Assembly: GCA_904420185.1 (NCBI GenBank)
Contig: CAJFUJ010000043.1
Location: 1-44,486 of the forward strand
Reading direction: 5' to 3'
Length of the DNA: 44,486 nucleotides
Source: an uncultured Butyricicoccus sp.
GTDB taxonomy: Bacteria > Bacillota > Clostridia > Oscillospirales > Butyricicoccaceae
Under the pieces are notes generated by a model that worked only from the letters and a program-made list of their open reading frames with translations, was not told where the DNA came from and made no database searches. How positions within the stretch are numbered: the first letter of the stretch is position 1; each line of letters starts with the position of its first letter. This document shows positions 16,365 to 24,830 of the stretch, piece by piece. The translations under genes were made by a program, and so were the position numbers.

Positions 16365-17849
16365 ATGAAACAAATTGGTTTTGATAACGACAAATATCTC
16401 GCCATGCAGTCGGCCCATATTAAAGAGCGCATTGCCCAATTCGGCGGCAAGCTCTACCTGGAGTTTGGCGGCAAACTGTTCGATGACTTTCACGCTGCCC
16501 GCGTGCTGCCGGGGTTTGCGCCGGACAGTAAGGTGCGCATGCTCGCACAAATGAAGGATGACGCTGAGATCGTCATCGCCATCTCGGCGAGCGACATCGA
16601 AAAAAACAAGGTGCGCGCCGACATTGGCATCACCTATGACATGGACGTACTGCGCCTGATTGATGCTTTCCGCGGGATCGGGCTGTATGTGGGCAGCGTG
16701 GCCATCACCCAATATGCCGGGCAGGCGGCAGCCGATGCCTTTAAAAAACGGCTGATTGCTCTGGGCGTGCCGGTCTACACCCACTATCCCATCGCCGGAT
16801 ATCCAAGCAATGTGTCGCTGATCGTGTCCGACGAGGGCTATGGACGCAACGAATACATCGAAACCACCCGGCCGCTTGTGGTGGTCACTGCGCCTGGTCC
16901 GGGCTCAGGCAAAATGGCCACCTGCCTTTCCCAACTTTACCATGAATATAAGCGGGGTATTTCAGCTGGATATGCCAAGTTTGAGACCTTCCCGGTGTGG
17001 AATTTGCCCTTAAAGCACCCGGTTAACCTGGCCTACGAGGCTGCCACCGCCGACCTCAACGATGTGAATATGATCGACCCCTTCCACTTGGAAACCTACG
17101 GCGTGACTACGGTCAACTACAACCGCGACGTCGAAATCTTCCCGGTGGTCAACGCCATTTTTGAAAAGATCGCCGGGCAAAGCCCTTATCATTCGCCCAC
17201 CGACATGGGGGTGAACATGGCAGGCAAGTGCATCATCGACGACGAGGTCTGCCGCGCTGCCTCCTGCCAGGAGATCATCCGCCGCTACTACCAGGCCCGG
17301 TGTGATGTGCGCATGGGCCGGGCCGACGAAAGCACGGCTCAAAAGATCGAGTTGCTCATGAACCAGGCCAAAATCTCCGCTGACGATCGCCCGGTCATCG
17401 CGGCCGCCGAAAAAAAAGCCGCGGAAACCGGCGACCCGGCTGCTGCCATCGAGCTGCCCGACGGCGCCATGGTCACCGGCCGCACTTCGTCGCTGCTCGG
17501 CGCCTCTTCCGCCGCGCTGCTCAATGCGCTCAAATATTTGGCCGGCCTGCCTGACGAACTGCATCTGCTGCCGCCGCTCATCATCGAACCCATCCAGCGT
17601 CTGAAAACCCAGGGCTTGGGCAACCACAACCCTCGCCTGCACACCGATGAGGTGCTGATTGCCCTGTCCATCTCGGCGGCCACCAACCCGGCAGCCGATC
17701 TGGCCATTCAGCAACTGAGCGCACTCAAGGGCTCACAGGTACATTCTTCGGTCATCCTCGCCCAAGTGGATGACGGCGTGTTCCGCAAACTGGGTATGAA
17801 CTTAACCTGTTCCCCTGTTCACCAGACCAAAAAGCTGTACCACAAATGA
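16365..17849 (+). CDS. DUF1846 family protein
   Basis: A 494-residue cytoplasmic protein of the DUF1846 family (PF08903), recognised from its N-terminus (IGFDNDKYLAMQSAHIKERI, then GKLYLEFGGKLFDDFHAARV and LPGFAPDSKVRML) and its length. The function is not established. A P-loop-like motif APGPGSGKMATCLSQ at 176-190 (GPGSGK 178-183) suggests nucleotide or phosphate binding. The C-terminus carries LGNHNPRLHTDEVLIALSIS. No Asp-Asp Walker B motif is obvious. TAGGGGGAAAG precedes ATG 16365. Single gene; its own promoter and a weak terminator frame it. Confidence 0.85.
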   Translation: MKQIGFDNDKYLAMQSAHIKERIAQFGGKLYLEFGGKLFDDFHAARVLPGFAPDSKVRMLAQMKDDAEIVIAISASDIEKNKVRADIGITYDMDVLRLIDAFRGIGLYVGSVAITQYAGQAAADAFKKRLIALGVPVYTHYPIAGYPSNVSLIVSDEGYGRNEYIETTRPLVVVTAPGPGSGKMATCLSQLYHEYKRGISAGYAKFETFPVWNLPLKHPVNLAYEAATADLNDVNMIDPFHLETYGVTTVNYNRDVEIFPVVNAIFEKIAGQSPYHSPTDMGVNMAGKCIIDDEVCRAASCQEIIRRYYQARCDVRMGRADESTAQKIELLMNQAKISADDRPVIAAAEKKAAETGDPAAAIELPDGAMVTGRTSSLLGASSAALLNALKYLAGLPDELHLLPPLIIEPIQRLKTQGLGNHNPRLHTDEVLIALSISAATNPAADLAIQQLSALKGSQVHSSVILAQVDDGVFRKLGMNLTCSPVHQTKKLYHK

Positions 17850-17858
17850 CGCCTGTAC

Positions 17859-17894
17859 ACGGGCTGCTCTTGCGCCAGGGGCGGCCCGTTGTTT
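17859..17894 (+). terminator. Probable terminator of the DUF1846 gene
   Basis: ACGGGC and GCCCGT close a GC-rich loop and are followed by TGTTTTC. Confidence 0.5.
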
Positions 17895-17924
17895 TCTCCC
17901 ATTTTTAATCGGAAGGAGTTTGCT

Positions 17925-19121
17925 ATGGAACTTTATGACCGCTGCCTCCATCTGTGCCAGCACATCCAAACCTTGACTGGCGTCCATACAACCCTGCTAG
18001 ATCTCCATGCAAAGGCTTTCTCCATTCCCCCCTTCCACGCCGACTGTGACCTGCACCCCACCCGGTGCAATGCATTCACTACCCATTTGTACGGCGCATA
18101 TGAGGCCGAACGCTGGGATGGCAAATATATTTACTACTGCCCGCGGGGCCTGACCTTTATCGCAACCCCGCCGTTGTTAACGGTCGAGACAATGGAGTAC
18201 TGCCTGATTACCGGCCCCATCCTCATGTCCAACGATGCCGACGAGCCCTTTGACGACCCTTTGGCTAATCCCGACCCATTGGAGCAGGTTCCCCGCCTGA
18301 CAACAGCTCAAACCCGTTCGCTCAGTGAGCTGGTCGCCGCCGCCGTGTCCTCTCTGTCCTTTGAGATGCTGCCGCCCGATGTGGATTCGGGCAACCAGGC
18401 TAGTATCCTGCAAATGATGTACGACCTGTCCTCTGACGAGGGCAGCCCGCGCGACTATCCCATCGAGAGCGAACGCCAGCTGCAAGCCCATGTGCGCTCG
18501 GGCAACAAGCAAGCCGCCCAGGAGCTGCTCAACGAACTGTTGGTGCACCTCTACTGCGCGGCAGGCAACGATTTGCAGACCATCAAGGTCCGCATCCGCG
18601 AGTTGCTCGTGCTCATGAGCCGGGCTGCGATCGACGGCGGCGCCGATGTGGATGAGATTTTCAACCTGTGCTGCCGGTATGAGCAGCAGGTGGATTCCTT
18701 CGACTCCCCCGAGGTGCTCAACCGCTGGGTCGGCTCCATCTTACATAAATTCATCAGCTTTGTGTTCGACTTCAACGACATCAAGCACCAAAATGTCATC
18801 TTCAAAACGACCGCCTATATCAAGGAGCACCTAAACGAAAAGCTGTCGCTCGACCAGGTCGCTGAACAGGTCTATCTGTCCAAGTCCTATTTTTGCCGCA
18901 TCATCAAGGATGAGCTGGGCTGCACCTTTACCGAGTATGTCAACCGCCTGCGCATCGAGCGCAGCAAAACCCTGCTGCGCACCACCGGCAGCTCGATTGC
19001 CGAAATCGCCTGCGCGGTCGGCATCGACGACCAGAGCTACTTTACCCGCATCTTCAAAAAGCAAACCGGCGTGGCTCCCGGCAAATACCGCGAAAAGCGG
19101 CCCAAAACCGCAAAAAAATGA
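17925..19121 (+). CDS. PocR-domain AraC-family transcriptional regulator
   Basis: A 398-residue regulator. The N-terminal ~150 residues fit the PocR ligand-sensing domain: LTGVHTTLLDLHAKAFSIPP, DLHPTRCNAF, then YIYYCPRGLTFIATPPLL and MEYCLITGPILMS. A helical linker follows and the C-terminal ~100 residues are a double AraC HTH (LNEKLSLDQVAEQVYLSKSY; SIAEIACAVGIDDQSYFTR; FKKQTGVAPGKYRE). In Salmonella PocR senses 1,2-propanediol and turns on B12-dependent metabolism; PocR domains recur near corrinoid methyltransferase genes. It is the best local candidate for binding the 11-bp direct repeats at 21746, 22684 and 27176, though that link is inference. GGAAGGAG precedes ATG 17925. Confidence 0.85.
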   Translation: MELYDRCLHLCQHIQTLTGVHTTLLDLHAKAFSIPPFHADCDLHPTRCNAFTTHLYGAYEAERWDGKYIYYCPRGLTFIATPPLLTVETMEYCLITGPILMSNDADEPFDDPLANPDPLEQVPRLTTAQTRSLSELVAAAVSSLSFEMLPPDVDSGNQASILQMMYDLSSDEGSPRDYPIESERQLQAHVRSGNKQAAQELLNELLVHLYCAAGNDLQTIKVRIRELLVLMSRAAIDGGADVDEIFNLCCRYEQQVDSFDSPEVLNRWVGSILHKFISFVFDFNDIKHQNVIFKTTAYIKEHLNEKLSLDQVAEQVYLSKSYFCRIIKDELGCTFTEYVNRLRIERSKTLLRTTGSSIAEIACAVGIDDQSYFTRIFKKQTGVAPGKYREKRPKTAKK

Positions 19122-19130
19122 TGAAAATTG

Positions 19131-19174
19131 GCCCCCAGAGCAAGCTGCGTTTGCTTGCTTTGGGGGCTGTTTTT
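19131..19174 (+). terminator. Terminator of the PocR-AraC gene
   Basis: GCCCCCAGAGCAAGC and GCTTGCTTTGGGGGC form a long stem, then TGTTTTTCC. Confidence 0.85.
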
Positions 19175-19192
19175 CCGCCTCGTCCAAAAATG

Positions 19193-19235
19193 AATGAATA
19201 TTATTCATTTACATTTTACAGAAACGTGCTATACT
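19193..19235 (+). promoter_or_regulatory. Promoter and palindromic operator of the SAM methyltransferase gene
   Basis: TTTACA (19208-19213), 16 bp, TATACT (19230-19235) with the upstream string AACGTGC. Overlapping the -35 is the perfect palindrome AATGAATA-T-TATTCATT (19193-19209). Core TGAATATTATTCA matches the core in front of tetR. Confidence 0.75.
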
Positions 19236-19258
19236 GATGGAAGAAAGGAGACCTTTTT

Positions 19259-19867
19259 ATGAAGACTATCAAGGAAAAATCTAAAACCGCATTCGACCAG
19301 CAGGCCGCTACCTACGACCAGGATGTGAAGGGCCAGCACGCCCGCTCTTTGTATCCCATTTTGTTGAATAAGCTGTCGCATATTCCCTTCCAGTCCGCCT
19401 TGGATTTGGGGTGTGGGACGGGCGAGTTACTCAAGCGCATTTTGCAGGCCGACAGCCGGAAAGCACTGTACGGCATCGATCTGTCGGAGGGTATGCTGGC
19501 TGTTGCAAAGTCCAAACTGCCCGAACAGGTCAAACTATTCTTAGGGGACAGCGAATTGCTCCCGTTCCCGGACGGCACATTCGACGTTGTGTACTGCAAC
19601 GACTCATTCCATCACTATCCCGCGCCGCAAAATGTCCTGCGGGAAGTGCACCGGGTCTTAAAGTCGGGCGGCACCTTCCTGCTGGGCGATTGCTGGCATC
19701 CCTTTGTGGGGCGCGTCATCATGAACTGTTTTATGCGGTACAGCAAAGAAGGGGACGTGAAAATTTACTCCGAAGCAGAGATGGTTGCCCTGCTCTCGGC
19801 CTATTTCCACGATGTGTCGTGGGAGCAGGTCGGCAATACCGCGTGTGTTGCGATGGGCCAAAAATGA
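19259..19867 (+). CDS. Class I SAM-dependent methyltransferase
   Basis: A 202-residue Methyltransf_11-type enzyme: motif I ALDLGCGTGELLKRIL near 43-58, acidic motif YGIDLSEGML, DSELLPFPDGTFDVVYCNDS and the post-motif LREVHRVLKSGGTFLLGD. UbiE/Coq5-like small-molecule methyltransferases have this layout; the acceptor cannot be predicted. GAAAGGAG precedes ATG 19259. It is followed by a tetR gene with its own near-identical promoter and operator, so the pair is probably co-repressed by the TetR protein. Its position inside the corrinoid locus may be accidental. Confidence 0.85.
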   Translation: MKTIKEKSKTAFDQQAATYDQDVKGQHARSLYPILLNKLSHIPFQSALDLGCGTGELLKRILQADSRKALYGIDLSEGMLAVAKSKLPEQVKLFLGDSELLPFPDGTFDVVYCNDSFHHYPAPQNVLREVHRVLKSGGTFLLGDCWHPFVGRVIMNCFMRYSKEGDVKIYSEAEMVALLSAYFHDVSWEQVGNTACVAMGQK

Positions 19868-19868
19868 T

Positions 19869-19910
19869 TGAGGTTCACTCATTGATTTTTCCGCGCGAAC
19901 GTGCTATCCT
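19869..19910 (+). promoter_or_regulatory. Promoter and operator of tetR
   Basis: TTGATT (19882-19887), 17 bp, TATCCT (19905-19910), again preceded by AACGTGC. Operator core TGAGGTTCACTCA (19869-19881) aligns base for base in length with TGAATATTATTCA at the methyltransferase promoter. Confidence 0.7.
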
Positions 19911-19932
19911 AGGAAAAAAGGAGGCGTAAACC

Positions 19933-20493
19933 ATGCGGATTACAAAGGACCCCGAACTGCGCAAGCAGGAAATTTTGGATACCGCCCTGCGCTTGTTCGG
20001 CGAACGCGGATACGAAAAAACCTCCATGGCAGATATCGCAAAGGCCATGGGCGTGGCGCAGGGGCTGTGCTACCGCTATTTCCCGTCCAAGGAGACACTG
20101 TTTGACAGCGCGCTGGAGCAATATGCCAACGTCCTGGCCAAGCAGTTTGCCGACGCCGGACAGGACACCCATCCATCGCTGCGGCAGGTCATCGAAAATC
20201 TGCCCGCTGCGGTGGAAGCACAGGACACCCCATACTATCCTGTTTTCCACGGCGCGGAAAACAAAAAATTTCACGACCAGCTGGCACTCAAAGTGTGCGA
20301 GAAGTTGGTACCGCTTGTCGAAACCTTGCTGCACCGCGCCCGGCAAACAGGCGAAATCCGGTTTGACGACATCTCCTCCGCGGCCAGGTTCTGCGTATAT
20401 GGGCAGCTCGGCATCCTGCTGCAAGACGGCCTGACGCCGGCAGAGCGATCGGACAAGATCCGCGCATTTCTCCTCTTTGCGCTGCACCTTTGA
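19933..20493 (+). CDS. TetR/AcrR-family repressor
   Basis: A 186-residue one-component repressor. HTH at residues 10-55: RKQEILDTALRLFGERGYEK, TSMADIAKAMGVAQGLCYRY, then FPSKETLFDSAL. The C-terminal helical ligand-binding domain is of ordinary size and not diagnostic. AAAAAAGGAGG precedes ATG 19933. Its promoter and that of the upstream methyltransferase gene share an operator core, which points to autoregulation and control of the methyltransferase. The inducer is unknown. Confidence 0.9.
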   Translation: MRITKDPELRKQEILDTALRLFGERGYEKTSMADIAKAMGVAQGLCYRYFPSKETLFDSALEQYANVLAKQFADAGQDTHPSLRQVIENLPAAVEAQDTPYYPVFHGAENKKFHDQLALKVCEKLVPLVETLLHRARQTGEIRFDDISSAARFCVYGQLGILLQDGLTPAERSDKIRAFLLFALHL

Positions 20494-20537
20494 CGGCGGG
20501 ATGCCGCCCAAACAAGGCCCGGCCATTGCAAAAATTA

Positions 20538-20583
20538 GCCCCCGGAAGAAGCGGGTTATGCTTCCTCCGGGGGCCGGTTTTCG
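20538..20583. terminator. Bidirectional terminator
   Basis: GCCCCCGGAAG and CTTCCTCCGGGGGC flank a 12-base loop, between tetR and the convergent methyltransferase gene. Confidence 0.8.
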
Positions 20584-20625
20584 CAATATGTCTCAAAGGA
20601 AAGGCAAGGTCAAAGTGGGGTTCGG

Positions 20626-21663
20626 TTAGGCCTGCTTGCTGTAAAACTCGTCGACCGCGTTAAAGAAGGCGTCGATGTTGTCCCAGCTGGACATGGGCGG
20701 GATATCGCAGCCCGAGGAGATGACAAAGTTCGGATGGCTGCAGCACTTGCCCATGACCTCCAGGGTCTTGGCGCGGATGGATTCGGGGGTACCGTTGCGG
20801 AACTCGCCGGCCGGGTCGATGTTGCCCATGCAGATGGTGTCCGCCGGAGCTTTTTCCAGGATCTCCTGCATGTCCACCGCATTGCCGAAGTGGTAGGCGT
20901 TGGCACCGCAAGAGAAGATGGAATCCAGGGTGATGTTGGCGGTATTGCCGCAGTTGTGGAAGACCACGCCAAAGTTCTCGTCGCGCACCGACTGCACAAT
21001 GCGCTTGCAGTAGTCGCCCGAAAACTCCTGCGCCAGGGCCGGGGACAGCAGGCCTGCCAACGGTTCAGCGATGACCACGCCGTTTGCGCCGACCGCCTTA
21101 TAGGCGTTGATATACTTGATGATAAACTGGGTGCACTTCTCCAGGACAACGTGCACCATGTCGGGCTCTTCATAGCAGTAGATGAGCGACTGGGTCACGT
21201 CCAACAGGCGGCCGGCCAGCGAAAACGGCCCGATGACGCCCGCCAAAACCGGCCGGTCCTCGATCATGCCCATGGCCTTTTCGATGGCGTCGATGTAAAT
21301 CTGGGTGCGGCCTGCACCGATTTCGGGTACTTGCAGGGCTTCGGCCTGCTCCATGCGCTCGTCCTCTTCGACCTCGGTCGAGATGACCGGGCCGGTAACC
21401 GTCGGCACCTCGTCGTCAGATACACGGATGGGTGCGCCGAAACACTCGGCCTCGAGCGACAGATCCATCAGGCTGACGGTTGCACCCGCATCAACGCGGT
21501 CGGCTACCGCTTTCATGCCGCGCGCCTGCACGTCGCTATCCGAAATGAGTTCCTTTACCGTGATGCCGAGCAGCTGAATGGACGGGAAGGACAGTACCGG
21601 CACGGCTTTCTTGGTCTTTGCCGCCAACAATTCGCGGGTCCACTGATCCATGTTTCTCTTCAT
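20626..21663 (-). CDS. Zinc UroD-fold corrinoid methyltransferase (MtaA/CmuA type)
   Basis: A 345-residue uroporphyrinogen-decarboxylase-fold protein of the methyltransferase branch. The zinc site H-x-C-Xn-C is present: His236 and Cys238 in VVFHNCGN and Cys319 in SSGCDIPP, very close to the ligand spacing known for methanogen MtaA/MtbA. GVIGPFSLAGRLLDVTQSL and CMGNIDPAGEFRNGTPE are typical of the branch. The true HemE N-terminal motif is absent. Family members move methyl groups between a methylated donor or thiol and a corrinoid protein; the first enzyme of acetogen O-demethylases also belongs here. GGAGG precedes ATG 21663. It lies downstream of the DUF1638 gene but also has its own direct-repeat promoter. 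Confidence 0.85.
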   Translation of the reverse strand: MKRNMDQWTRELLAAKTKKAVPVLSFPSIQLLGITVKELISDSDVQARGMKAVADRVDAGATVSLMDLSLEAECFGAPIRVSDDEVPTVTGPVISTEVEEDERMEQAEALQVPEIGAGRTQIYIDAIEKAMGMIEDRPVLAGVIGPFSLAGRLLDVTQSLIYCYEEPDMVHVVLEKCTQFIIKYINAYKAVGANGVVIAEPLAGLLSPALAQEFSGDYCKRIVQSVRDENFGVVFHNCGNTANITLDSIFSCGANAYHFGNAVDMQEILEKAPADTICMGNIDPAGEFRNGTPESIRAKTLEVMGKCCSHPNFVISSGCDIPPMSSWDNIDAFFNAVDEFYSKQA

Positions 21664-21707
21664 AAACGTATACCTCCGAAAAGTTTTTTCCGCTTATCGC
21701 TGTAATA

Positions 21708-21762
21708 AAGATACCACGGCTACCCACACAACTGCTAGGATTAAATTGCACAGATTTTGCAT
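21708..21762 (-). promoter_or_regulatory. Direct-repeat activator site and promoter of the UroD-fold methyltransferase gene
   Basis: Minus strand ATGCAA-AATCT-GTGCAA (21762-21746): two hexamers 11 bp apart. The -10 TATCTT is at 21713-21708, 32 bases on, with a poor -35 (AGCAGT), as expected for an activator-dependent promoter. The same layout recurs at 27192-27139. Confidence 0.55.
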
Positions 21763-21837
21763 CGGATTGACTTTCCCGGTCCAACCCCGTCCGGCCGGAC
21801 CGCCGCGGTGCGTGAGCACTTTCCTGGCCACGCAGTA

Positions 21838-22602
21838 TCACCTGCAGTCCTCCAAGTCGTCGATCTGCGCGGGCTCGCTGCGGAACTTTTTTTCCGAATA
21901 ATCGGCCACAATGCGGCTGCGCGGCGGGCAGGTGAGGAAGCGTCCGTCGTCCCACGGGCCGTTGACTAGGGCGTCCAAATAGCCCATTTCGCCCTCGACC
22001 TTGACAAACTCCCAGCCGAAATCATCGGCCGCTTGGCGGGCATAGGCCTCGTGCTCGGGTTTGTCGCCCAACGGGCAGGTGATGAACCCGCAGCTTTTGT
22101 AGTTGGTCATCCAGCTGTTGGTGCATTCCATCAAATAGTCGGCGTTTTCCTCGCCGTACTCCTCGGCATACTGGGCGCGCTGCAAGGCGTAGTTTTTCTT
22201 GGACGGCGTAAACGACTGCTCGATCCAGCCGGCGTTGTACCAATACGCCCCGTCCATCTTGGTGAACAGCTGGCGGTACCGCTCGGCCGAGCCCAAAAAG
22301 AGCGAGATACAGTCGTCGCACCGCGGCACCACGATGGGCAGTGACCGGCTACGCAGGCCGATCACGCCGTTGGAGCACAGGCCATAGGCCAGGACGATGG
22401 CGTCAAAGTGGGTACCCAGGGGCAGCAGCTCGTTTTCGTGTTCGATGGCATCGACCGTCTGCTGTAGCTGGGTGCGCAGCAGGTCGGGGGTATCGTGCAG
22501 GCCCTGCCGCAGCCACCACACCCGGATGATGTGGTGGCTCTTAGCCACCAAATGGGAGATCTCCCGGTTCATCACCATACAGCCGATCATTGCAATTCGC
22601 AT
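21838..22602 (-). CDS. DUF1638 family protein
   Basis: A 254-residue soluble protein of the DUF1638 family (PF07796), identified from IVLAYGLCSNGVIGLRSRS, IVVPRCDDCISLFLGS and the TCPLGDKPEHEAYAR / NGPWDDGRFLTCPP segments. Several conserved Cys and His residues (Cys pairs in RCDDC and in the C-terminal half) suggest a metal or cofactor site. Biochemical function is not known to me; the family is found in methanogens and clostridia near corrinoid methyltransferase genes, as here. AGAGGAGG precedes ATG 22602; an upstream in-frame ATG has none. It is first in a minus-strand pair with the zinc methyltransferase gene and divergent from the ASKHA genes. Confidence 0.8.
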   Translation of the reverse strand: MRIAMIGCMVMNREISHLVAKSHHIIRVWWLRQGLHDTPDLLRTQLQQTVDAIEHENELLPLGTHFDAIVLAYGLCSNGVIGLRSRSLPIVVPRCDDCISLFLGSAERYRQLFTKMDGAYWYNAGWIEQSFTPSKKNYALQRAQYAEEYGEENADYLMECTNSWMTNYKSCGFITCPLGDKPEHEAYARQAADDFGWEFVKVEGEMGYLDALVNGPWDDGRFLTCPPRSRIVADYSEKKFRSEPAQIDDLEDCR

Positions 22603-22620
22603 AGCACAATCCTCCTCTAT

Positions 22621-22634
22621 TTGCACAAATTATA
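22621..22634 (-). promoter_or_regulatory. -10 of the DUF1638 gene with overlapping TTGCAC site
   Basis: Minus strand TATAAT (22634-22629) followed by GTGCAA (22626-22621) over the start point. No good -35 is present. Confidence 0.45.
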
Positions 22635-22670
22635 CGCCCCCGCCGCCCGGCCTGCAAGGCACAGCCCGGA

Positions 22671-22700
22671 CTTTTGCACAATCGTGCAAAGGGAGGGCAA
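22671..22700. promoter_or_regulatory. Divergent operator: palindrome plus direct repeat
   Basis: TTTGCAC-AATC-GTGCAAA (22673-22690) is a perfect 7-4-7 inverted repeat. On the plus strand GTGCAA-AGGGA-GGGCAA (22684-22700) is an 11-bp-spaced direct repeat, and its tail GCAATTTAATC is identical to the one beside the 21746 site. Confidence 0.55.
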
Positions 22701-22729
22701 TTTAATCATAAAGGGCCGCACGATATTCC

Positions 22730-22758
22730 TATACAAACTACTGGTACCGGCGTATAGT
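22730..22758 (+). promoter_or_regulatory. Promoter of the oxoprolinase-like/activase operon
   Basis: TATACA (22730-22735), 17 bp, TATAGT (22753-22758), 42 bases before the start codon. The direct repeat ends 29 bp upstream of the -35, two helical turns further out than at the other two sites. Confidence 0.6.
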
Positions 22759-22799
22759 AGAGGGCAGAAAACCTGTGGCAAAAGGGGATGCATTTGTTT

Positions 22800-24830
22800 A
22801 TGAAGCTCGCCATTGGCATTGACACCGGCGGCACCTGCACCGACGCGGTGCTCTACGATTTTGACCAGAACCGGGTGCTCGGCCAGAGCAAGGCACTGAC
22901 CACCTATGACGACTTAACGCGCGGCATCCTGGCCGCTTTGGACGGCTTAGACCCAGTTTTGTGCCGCAAGGCTGGGCTGGCCGGTCTTTCGACCACCCTA
23001 GCGACCAACGCCTGCGTGGAGGGCAAATTCCGCCGCACCCGCCTGCTGCTCATGGGCATCGACCGGCGGGGCGTGGCCAAATACGGCGCCGCCTACGGCT
23101 TTACCGACCCGGACGACATCTGTTACCTGCCCTGCAAAACCACCATCACCGGCAAAATCGAGGCCGAGCCCGACTGGGAACTGCTGCGGCGCAACGCCAA
23201 AGAATGGTTCGCCGGGGTGGAAGCGTGCGCGGTGTGCGAAATCTACGGGATGCGCAACGGCGCGGTGTTGGAAAAAAAGGCGGCCGCCATCTTGCGCGAA
23301 CAGACCGGCCTGCCCACCGTGTGCGCCAGTTTGCTGTTCGGCGGGCTGTCCAGTTTGGAGCGCGCGGCCAGCGCAGTGCTCAACGCCGGGCTGCTGCCCG
23401 TCACCCAGGACTTTTTGGACGCGGTCACCCGCGCCTTCCGCGCGCGCGGCATCCAGGCGGAAATCCTCATCGTGCGCTCGGACAGCACCCTGATGGGCCG
23501 GGCCTATTCGGCCGAGCACGCGGTGGAAACCCTGCTATCCGGCCCGGCGGCTTCGGCGCTGGGCGGCAGCGCGTTGACCGGTGAACCCAATGCCGTGGTC
23601 GTGGACATCGGCGGCACCACCACCGACGTGGCCTTGGTGCAGGACGGCGCCCCCCTCCTGTCCGACGACGGCATCCGCGTGGGCCAGTGGAAAACCCTCA
23701 TCCGCGGGCTGTTTTCCACCTCCTTTGCCCTGGGCGGCGACAGCGCCATCCGCTGGGACTGGACGGGCGCACTGTCGCTGGGCCCCGACCGGGTGATCCC
23801 GCTGTGCGTGCTGGCCAGCCAGCACCCGGCCGTGGTGGACACCCTGCGCCGCCAGGTGACCGAGGTACCGGTCCACACCTTACCGCTGCACGAATTTTTG
23901 ACCCTGGCGCGGGCCGATTGGGCCGAACTGCCGCTCGAACTGTCCGACCAGGAGCAAACACTGTGCCGGGCGCTGCAAGACGGCCCGCTGAGCCTGACCC
24001 AAGCAGCCGCACGGCTGGGCGTGGACAAGTACCAACTGCGCACCGAAACCCTGGAGAAATCTGGCGTACTCCTGCGCGCCGGGCTGACCCCCACCGACAT
24101 CATGCATGTGCGCGGCGATTATGTCCGCTACGACCGCAACGCTTCCATTTTGGCCGCCCGGTTCGCGGCCGCGTCGCTGCACATGGAACTCGAAACCCTG
24201 TGCGGCCAGGTTTATGCGCAGGTGTCCCACAAGGTATTTGACGCGGTCAGCCAAATGCTGCTCGAACACGCTTCCCCCTATTACCGCAAGCACGGCCTGG
24301 ACGCGGGGATACGCGAACTGCTGCGCCTGCAATGGGAAAACCGCGCCGCCGGCGGCACCAACCTGCTCCAATATATGTTCCATGTGCCGGCCAAGCTGGT
24401 CGGCATCGGCGGTCCGGTACATCTTTTCCTGCCGGCCGCCGCCGCAGCCTTGGGCGCCGAATGCATCATCCCCGAAGGCGCAGCCACCGCCAACGCGCTG
24501 GGCGCGGTCACCGGCCAGACCACCTGTACGGCTTCGGCTGAGATCCGGCCACACGGTCTTTCGCCCGAGGATGAAAATGCCGGCGATTACGAAGTTCTGT
24601 GCGCCGGGCAGGAGGTGCGTTACTTCCTGCGCGAAAAGGACGCCATCGATTGGGCAACCCGGATGCTCACCGAGCTGACCGGTGCGCGGGTGCGCGAACA
24701 GGGCGCAACCGGCGCGCTGTCGGTACAAACCGACGTGCGCGAACTGGCGGGCGCGGGCTGCAAATTGGGCGTGCATGTCGAGGTCACAACCCGCACCAGT
24801 ATGCGCGACACATTCAAGGAGGTATCCTAA
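22800..24830 (+). CDS. Hydantoinase/oxoprolinase-like ASKHA ATPase
   Basis: A 676-residue protein with the HyuA/OPLAH N-terminal and hydantoinase A domains. Phosphate loop 1 is GIDTGGTCTDAV at 6-17; loop 2 is VVVDIGGTTTDVAL near 266-279, after LSGPAASALGGS. The segment around residues 380-434 (LSLTQAAARLGVDKYQLRTE, then LEKSGVLLRAGLTPTDIMHV) looks like an inserted winged helix. C-terminal parts include LVGIGGPVHLFLPAAAAALG. Genuine hydantoinases and oxoprolinases work with a HyuB partner, which is absent. Here the next gene is a RACo-like activase overlapping by one base, so a role in corrinoid-protein activation or substrate handling is more likely. ATG 22800 follows AAAGGGGA; ATG 22788 overlaps that site. 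Confidence 0.75.
   Translation: MKLAIGIDTGGTCTDAVLYDFDQNRVLGQSKALTTYDDLTRGILAALDGLDPVLCRKAGLAGLSTTLATNACVEGKFRRTRLLLMGIDRRGVAKYGAAYGFTDPDDICYLPCKTTITGKIEAEPDWELLRRNAKEWFAGVEACAVCEIYGMRNGAVLEKKAAAILREQTGLPTVCASLLFGGLSSLERAASAVLNAGLLPVTQDFLDAVTRAFRARGIQAEILIVRSDSTLMGRAYSAEHAVETLLSGPAASALGGSALTGEPNAVVVDIGGTTTDVALVQDGAPLLSDDGIRVGQWKTLIRGLFSTSFALGGDSAIRWDWTGALSLGPDRVIPLCVLASQHPAVVDTLRRQVTEVPVHTLPLHEFLTLARADWAELPLELSDQEQTLCRALQDGPLSLTQAAARLGVDKYQLRTETLEKSGVLLRAGLTPTDIMHVRGDYVRYDRNASILAARFAAASLHMELETLCGQVYAQVSHKVFDAVSQMLLEHASPYYRKHGLDAGIRELLRLQWENRAAGGTNLLQYMFHVPAKLVGIGGPVHLFLPAAAAALGAECIIPEGAATANALGAVTGQTTCTASAEIRPHGLSPEDENAGDYEVLCAGQEVRYFLREKDAIDWATRMLTELTGARVREQGATGALSVQTDVRELAGAGCKLGVHVEVTTRTSMRDTFKEVS

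Noticed and set aside
23880-24776. 298-codon minus-strand frame
   Set aside because: Antisense shadow of the oxoprolinase-like gene; no motif and no ribosome binding site.
22800-24830. Reading the HyuA-like gene as a true hydantoinase or 5-oxoprolinase
   Set aside because: No HyuB partner, an unusual insertion, and tight coupling to a corrinoid activase gene.
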